Source: Archangiaceae bacterium (lineage in GTDB: Bacteria; Myxococcota; Myxococcia; Myxococcales; Myxococcaceae). From it: a stretch of 64,000 bases of DNA. Within the stretch, counting starts at the first letter, position 1; each line of letters begins with the position of its first letter. The notes beneath the pieces were generated by a model. It worked only from the letters and a program-made list of their open reading frames with translations, was not told the DNA's origin and did not search any database. The position numbers and the translations under genes were made by a program. Shown piece by piece: positions 60,374 to 64,000 of this stretch. The DNA is taken from NCBI GenBank assembly GCA_016714225.1, contig JADJNS010000008.1, positions 310,001 to 374,000 on the forward strand, read 5' to 3'.

Positions 60374-61690
60374 TCACCGCACGCGGTTCAGCTGCACGTA
60401 GGTGACCGAGCTGGTGCTCGCGCCCTGGCGGGTCGAGACCAGGTCGAGGTCTCCATCGCCGTCGACGTCGCCGACCGAGAACGAGAGGCTGCCCGCGGTG
60501 CTGCCCACGGTGGCCTCGAACGGGGCGAACACCCAGCTGCCCTGGTTGCGGCGCACCAGCACCTTGTCGGCGGCTTCCCACACCAGGTCGACCTGGCCGT
60601 CGAGATCGAGGTCGGCGGCGTGCAGATCATGAGCGCCGGTGGCGGGCAGGGTGAGGCGATCGGCGTAGCCGATGCCGGTGTTCTCGAGCAGCTTCACCTG
60701 GCCCGCGGCGATGCCGGCGAGATCGAGGTCTCCGTCGCCGTCGAAGTCGCCCCCTACCAGCGAGGTGAGGGCGAGCGGCAGCTGCCCCGCGTCGGCGGCC
60801 GAGAACGCGGGCGCGCGGTGCACGTCGAGCTGCAGGCCGGCGAGCGCGAGCACGTCGGGCGCCCCGTCGCGGTCGAAGTCGGCGATCGAGCACACCCCGC
60901 CGTTGACGGCGCCGCGCAGCACCCCGGCGTCGGCGCCCCACACCAACAGCTCACCGCCGTCGCAGCTCGAGGTGGCCACCGCCTGGTTGGCGAGCGCACC
61001 GACGATCTGCCCCGAGCAGCCGGCGTCGGCGAACGGCGCGCTGACGTAGCCGGTGGCGGCGTAGCGGTAGCGATCGAGCGTGCCGTCGCGGTTGCGGGCG
61101 ATCACGTCATCGCCCAGGGCGATGGCCTGCACCGGGTCATCGCCGAGCGAAGCGAAGTTGAGCGAGTCGGTGGGGTTGAACGCCTGCTGCACGGTGTAGC
61201 GAAAGGCCTCGACGCGGAAGCGGTCGGGCACCAGCATCACCAGCTCGCCCAGGCCGTGCGGCGGCAGGTCGCCCACCGCGGTGGGCCCGCCGGGCGAGCG
61301 GGTGAGGGCGCCGTTGGCGGCGGCGAAGGCGGTGGTGACGCAGTGGGTCTGGTCGACGGTGCAGGTGGCGGTGCACGAGACGTAGCCGAAGTCGGTGCAC
61401 GCGCTGATGCCGGCGTCGCCGTCGCAGGCTTCGCCGGTGTCGATCTTCCCGTTGCCGCAGCGCTTGGTGCACAGGGTCGTGACCAGCTTGCAGGCGCTGC
61501 AGCTCAAGGTGCCCTCGTCGAAGCCGAGCGACTGGCACGACTTGCCGTCGAGATCGCTGCCCTCGCACTCTTCGCCGAGGGTGGGGTTCAGGTCTCCGTC
61601 GCCGCAGCCGGCGTCGGGAATCATCTCGTGGGGCTTGATGCGCTCGGGGCAGGCGGTGAGCACGAGCGTGAGGAGAAGGAGCAGTCGCAC
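60374..61690 (-). CDS. FG-GAP/VCBS-repeat lipoprotein
   Basis: The product is 438 residues. Lipobox VLTAC is followed by an N-terminal Cys-rich domain (about 25-115, with GNGKIDTGEACDGD), then beta-propeller-type repeats with calcium-binding DxDxDG loops (for example FDRDGAPDV, FDGDGDLDL, VDGDGDLDLV). Such proteins bind calcium and partner proteins on the cell surface. The start is GTG 61690. It is divergent from yacG. Confidence 0.87.
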   Translation of the reverse strand: MRLLLLLTLVLTACPERIKPHEMIPDAGCGDGDLNPTLGEECEGSDLDGKSCQSLGFDEGTLSCSACKLVTTLCTKRCGNGKIDTGEACDGDAGISACTDFGYVSCTATCTVDQTHCVTTAFAAANGALTRSPGGPTAVGDLPPHGLGELVMLVPDRFRVEAFRYTVQQAFNPTDSLNFASLGDDPVQAIALGDDVIARNRDGTLDRYRYAATGYVSAPFADAGCSGQIVGALANQAVATSSCDGGELLVWGADAGVLRGAVNGGVCSIADFDRDGAPDVLALAGLQLDVHRAPAFSAADAGQLPLALTSLVGGDFDGDGDLDLAGIAAGQVKLLENTGIGYADRLTLPATGAHDLHAADLDLDGQVDLVWEAADKVLVRRNQGSWVFAPFEATVGSTAGSLSFSVGDVDGDGDLDLVSTRQGASTSSVTYVQLNRVR

Positions 61691-61793
61691 GGCGGGGGAC
61701 CATACGGGCGCGGTCGCTTGCGCTGCAACGAGCGCTGAGGGCGGGGCGGCTCTCGCCGAACCGACGCGCCCTCAGTTAAAACGCCCGCCCATC

Positions 61794-62003
61794 ATGGCCG
61801 CGGCCAAATGCCCCACCTGCAAGCGCGACGTTCTCCCCCGGCCTCAAAACCCGAGCTTCCCCTTCTGCAGCGCCCGCTGCCGCGCGGTCGACCTGGGCAA
61901 GTGGCTGGGCGAAGAGTTTCGCGTGGCCGACCGCACGGTCGACGAAGACGAAGACGGCCTGCGCGGCGTGCCCGGCGACGGCACCACCGAGGAGCCGAAT
62001 TGA
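61794..62003 (+). CDS. yacG: YacG-like zinc protein
   Basis: The 69-residue product has the zinc-binding quartet C6, C9 (CPTC), C25 and C29 (CSARC), and the family stretch RAVDLGKWLGEEFR. In E. coli YacG inhibits DNA gyrase. Start ATG 61794 matches the family N-terminus. Confidence 0.92.
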   Translation: MAAAKCPTCKRDVLPRPQNPSFPFCSARCRAVDLGKWLGEEFRVADRTVDEDEDGLRGVPGDGTTEEPN

Positions 62004-62013
62004 AGGCCGCCGC

Positions 62014-62772
62014 ATGAGCCTGGCCATCGCCAGCGCGATCGGCGCCGCCTACGTCGGCGGAGTCATCGGCCTGCACCGCCTCAACGTCTGGCGCCAGCGC
62101 TCTGCGGCGGGCGGGTTCACCACCCTGCGCTGGCTCGACTGGGACACCCTGCTGCAGGGCCTGCTGCCCCGGGGCACCGACGCCCACAGCCGGCCGCCCC
62201 AGCCGGTCGAGGGCGGGCCTCCCACTCCGCTGCTGTCGCACGCGCCCGCACCCGAGGCCAGGGCCCGCCACGCGCTGCTGTGCGCCCTGGTCACCGGGCA
62301 CCGCGTCGACGAGGCCGCGTTCGAGAACGCCGGCTTCAGCGGCGGCGAGGCGCAGTGGCTCTCGATCTTGAGCCGGGTGCGCGAAGAGCCCGAAGAGGTG
62401 CTCGACCAGCTCGACGACGCCCCGGCGCTCGAGACCGCCGCGCAGGTCTACCTGCGCGAGCACCTCTACCTGTCGATGCGGGTGCACCTGTTCAACCTCG
62501 AGCTGGCGGTGTTCGGCGCCAAGCGGCGCCTGGTTCAGGCGCTCGACCGCTTCCCCGAGGCTCCGGCGCTGCACTTCGCGCTGGCCCACGCCTCGAGCCT
62601 GATCGGCTTCAACGGCGCGGTGCTCGACGATCTGGCGCGCGCCGTCTACTTCTCCCGGCAGTCCGAGTTCTACTTGCGCGCCGTGGTCGACATGCCGTGG
62701 GTCGGTGAAGCGCGGCCGGCACTCCTACATCAGTGCCGTGCGGCCCTGGCGCAACCGACGCGGCTGGGGTGA
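62014..62772 (+). CDS. Helical protein of unknown function
   Basis: The product is 252 residues. One N-terminal hydrophobic segment (LAIASAIGAAYVGGVIGL) may anchor it. The rest is mainly helical and resembles TPR-like repeats loosely (ALHFALAHASSLIGFNGAVLDDLARAVYF). No family is recognised. It follows yacG by 10 bases and may be in its operon. Confidence 0.7.
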   Translation: MSLAIASAIGAAYVGGVIGLHRLNVWRQRSAAGGFTTLRWLDWDTLLQGLLPRGTDAHSRPPQPVEGGPPTPLLSHAPAPEARARHALLCALVTGHRVDEAAFENAGFSGGEAQWLSILSRVREEPEEVLDQLDDAPALETAAQVYLREHLYLSMRVHLFNLELAVFGAKRRLVQALDRFPEAPALHFALAHASSLIGFNGAVLDDLARAVYFSRQSEFYLRAVVDMPWVGEARPALLHQCRAALAQPTRLG

Positions 62773-62788
62773 GAATACCCGCTCTTCC

Positions 62789-63298
62789 GTGCCCGACCCC
62801 CTGATCGCGTGGATCAATCGACTCATCGATGATCCCAAGAACTTCGACGCGCACCTCAAAGGCAGATCGGTGCTGGTCTACGAGCCGGTCGCGGCCCCCG
62901 AAGATTCGAGCGCCGGGCACCGGCTGCGCACGTCGAGCGGCATCACCGGCACGGTGATCGGCGGCGGCGACCCGGTCGTCGCGGTGCTCGAGAAGTCGAA
63001 AGACAACGTCTTTCAGCGCCGCGTCACCATGGGCCGCACCACCAACAACGACATCGTGCTCGACGACGCCTCGGTCTCGCGCTTTCACGGCTGGCTGCAG
63101 AAAGACGACGGCAGCGGCAAGTGGACGCTCACCGACGCCGGCTCGAAGAACGGCACCTGGGCGGCCAGCCAGAAACTCGCCGCCAAGAAGCCGGTGATTC
63201 TCGAGAACGGAACGCGCCTCAAAGTCGGCAACCTCGAGCTCACCTTCTACACGGCGCAGGGCTTCAGAACGCTGATTCAGCAGCGCGCCGCAGGCTGA
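62789..63298 (+). CDS. FHA-domain protein
   Basis: The product is 169 residues. A forkhead-associated domain lies at about 72-155, with VTMGRTTNNDIVLDDASVSRFHG and KNGTWA containing the phospho-Thr-binding Arg, Ser and Asn. The N-terminus (PDPLIAWINRLIDDPKNFD) is helical. It reads phosphothreonine signals and fits the PP2C gene next to it. GTG 62789 is the start. Confidence 0.88.
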   Translation: MPDPLIAWINRLIDDPKNFDAHLKGRSVLVYEPVAAPEDSSAGHRLRTSSGITGTVIGGGDPVVAVLEKSKDNVFQRRVTMGRTTNNDIVLDDASVSRFHGWLQKDDGSGKWTLTDAGSKNGTWAASQKLAAKKPVILENGTRLKVGNLELTFYTAQGFRTLIQQRAAG

Positions 63299-63345
63299 AA
63301 AACCTTTCTTGCGCGGGTTTCCCCCCTGCACTTAAGGTGGCCGGC

Positions 63346-64000
63346 GTGTCGCTGACCACGGAAGCGTTTGGCGGAACGGACGTAGGCCGCAAGCGCCAGC
63401 ACAATGAAGACGCGATGTTGGTCGACCCCTCGCTGGGTCTTTACATCGTGGCCGACGGCATGGGCGGTCATGCGGCGGGTGAGGTCGCCAGCAACCGCGC
63501 CGTCGAGGTGGTGAAGCAGCACATCCTCGCCAACCGCAGCATCTTGAAAGACCTGGCCAAAGAGGCCACCCAGACCAATCGCGCCGCCGCCTCGTCGCTG
63601 GTCGAGGTCGCGGTGCAGCGCGCCTGTGCCGACATCTACCGGCAGGCCTCGAGCGACAACACCAAGCGCGGCATGGGCACCACCTTCGTGTGCCTGGTGA
63701 TCTCGGGCAACCGCGGCGTCATCGGCCACGTCGGTGACAGCCGGGTGTACCTGGTGCGCAACGGCCAGTGCCACCGCCTCACCGAAGATCACACCCTGAT
63801 CGCCGCCCAGCTCAAGGCCGGCACCATCACCAAAGAGCAGGCCCAGACCTCGCAGTACCGCAACGTCATCACCCGCGCCGTCGGCATTCAGGAAAGTGTG
63901 CAGGTCGACACCCTGATCGTCGATCTGCTGCCGGGCGACATGTTCATGCTCTGCAGCGACGGCCTGCACGGCTACCTCGCCGACGACGAGGTCGTGCCGC
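63346..64000 (+). CDS. PP2C-type Ser/Thr protein phosphatase, 3' partial
   Basis: Translation runs past the right edge of the window; 218 codons are visible. The PP2C motifs are clear: RKRQHNEDA (15-23), VADGMGGH (35-42, metal-binding D37), GTTFV, GHVGDSRVYL, and MLCSDGLHG near the end. It removes phosphate from Ser/Thr and probably works with the FHA protein. The start is GTG 63346, 47 bases after the FHA stop. Confidence 0.93.
   Translation, partial: MSLTTEAFGGTDVGRKRQHNEDAMLVDPSLGLYIVADGMGGHAAGEVASNRAVEVVKQHILANRSILKDLAKEATQTNRAAASSLVEVAVQRACADIYRQASSDNTKRGMGTTFVCLVISGNRGVIGHVGDSRVYLVRNGQCHRLTEDHTLIAAQLKAGTITKEQAQTSQYRNVITRAVGIQESVQVDTLIVDLLPGDMFMLCSDGLHGYLADDEVVP

Overview
The window is a high-G+C chromosomal stretch of a myxobacterium (phylum Myxococcota). 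The evidence is a C-terminal MYXO-CTERM-like anchor on the first protein, many Cys-rich, VCBS and calcium-repeat lipoproteins, PilZ/coiled-coil and DUF4388-like regulators, a PEGA-domain kinase-like protein, FHA and PP2C signalling proteins, and heavy use of GTG starts and 4-base stop/start overlaps. Almost everything looks chromosomal and vertically inherited. The one clear mobile element is an IS110-family insertion sequence near the left edge.

Layout. 1-5616: a calcium-repeat surface protein (5' end outside the window), the IS110 element, and an OmpA-like barrel protein that also carries calcium repeats. 5617-6591: a gene-free stretch with a composite repeat (two ~100-bp direct repeats enclosing five ~71-bp hairpin units). 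6592-11934: a TonB-domain/TonB-dependent-receptor fusion, a lipoprotein, a zinc-ribbon membrane protein and a lipase. 12183-19253 (minus): MFS exporter, lidless Hsp70, two unrecognised proteins and a 905-residue Cys-rich lipoprotein. 19337-24663 (plus): a secreted protein followed by an HSP90-like ATPase/transglutaminase membrane protein (frameshifted here) and a second ATPase-like protein. 24757-30070: response-regulator and PilZ proteins, a lipoprotein, a VOC protein and a GspE-N-domain protein. 30152-34674: a redox cluster of fatty-acid desaturase, flavin halogenase-like enzyme and CrtI/RetSat-like oxidoreductase. 34644-45132: TPR protein, pseudokinase, HtrA protease, secreted proteins, an ECF sigma factor with its partner, and a large Pro-rich protein. 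45214-52906: metabolic genes (ureohydrolase, MDR reductase, aminopeptidase P, C39-like peptidase, accD, a damaged folC, a YhhQ-like transporter, grpE). 52930-64000: a second HtrA, PilZ, glutamate dehydrogenase, a tRNA-Thr, more lipoproteins, yacG, and an FHA/PP2C pair at the right edge.

Themes. Envelope proteins dominate: barrels, lipoproteins, two HtrA proteases and secreted hydrolases. Signalling is eukaryote-like and second-messenger-like (pseudokinase, FHA, PP2C, PilZ, response regulator). Two reading-frame breaks, in the HSP90-like/transglutaminase gene and in folC, are either genuine decay or assembly errors and should be resolved before interpretation. The best candidate for an undescribed system is 20286-24663, where an HSP90-type ATPase seems to be coupled across the inner membrane to a periplasmic transglutaminase-like enzyme, with a degenerate ATPase-like protein encoded immediately after it.
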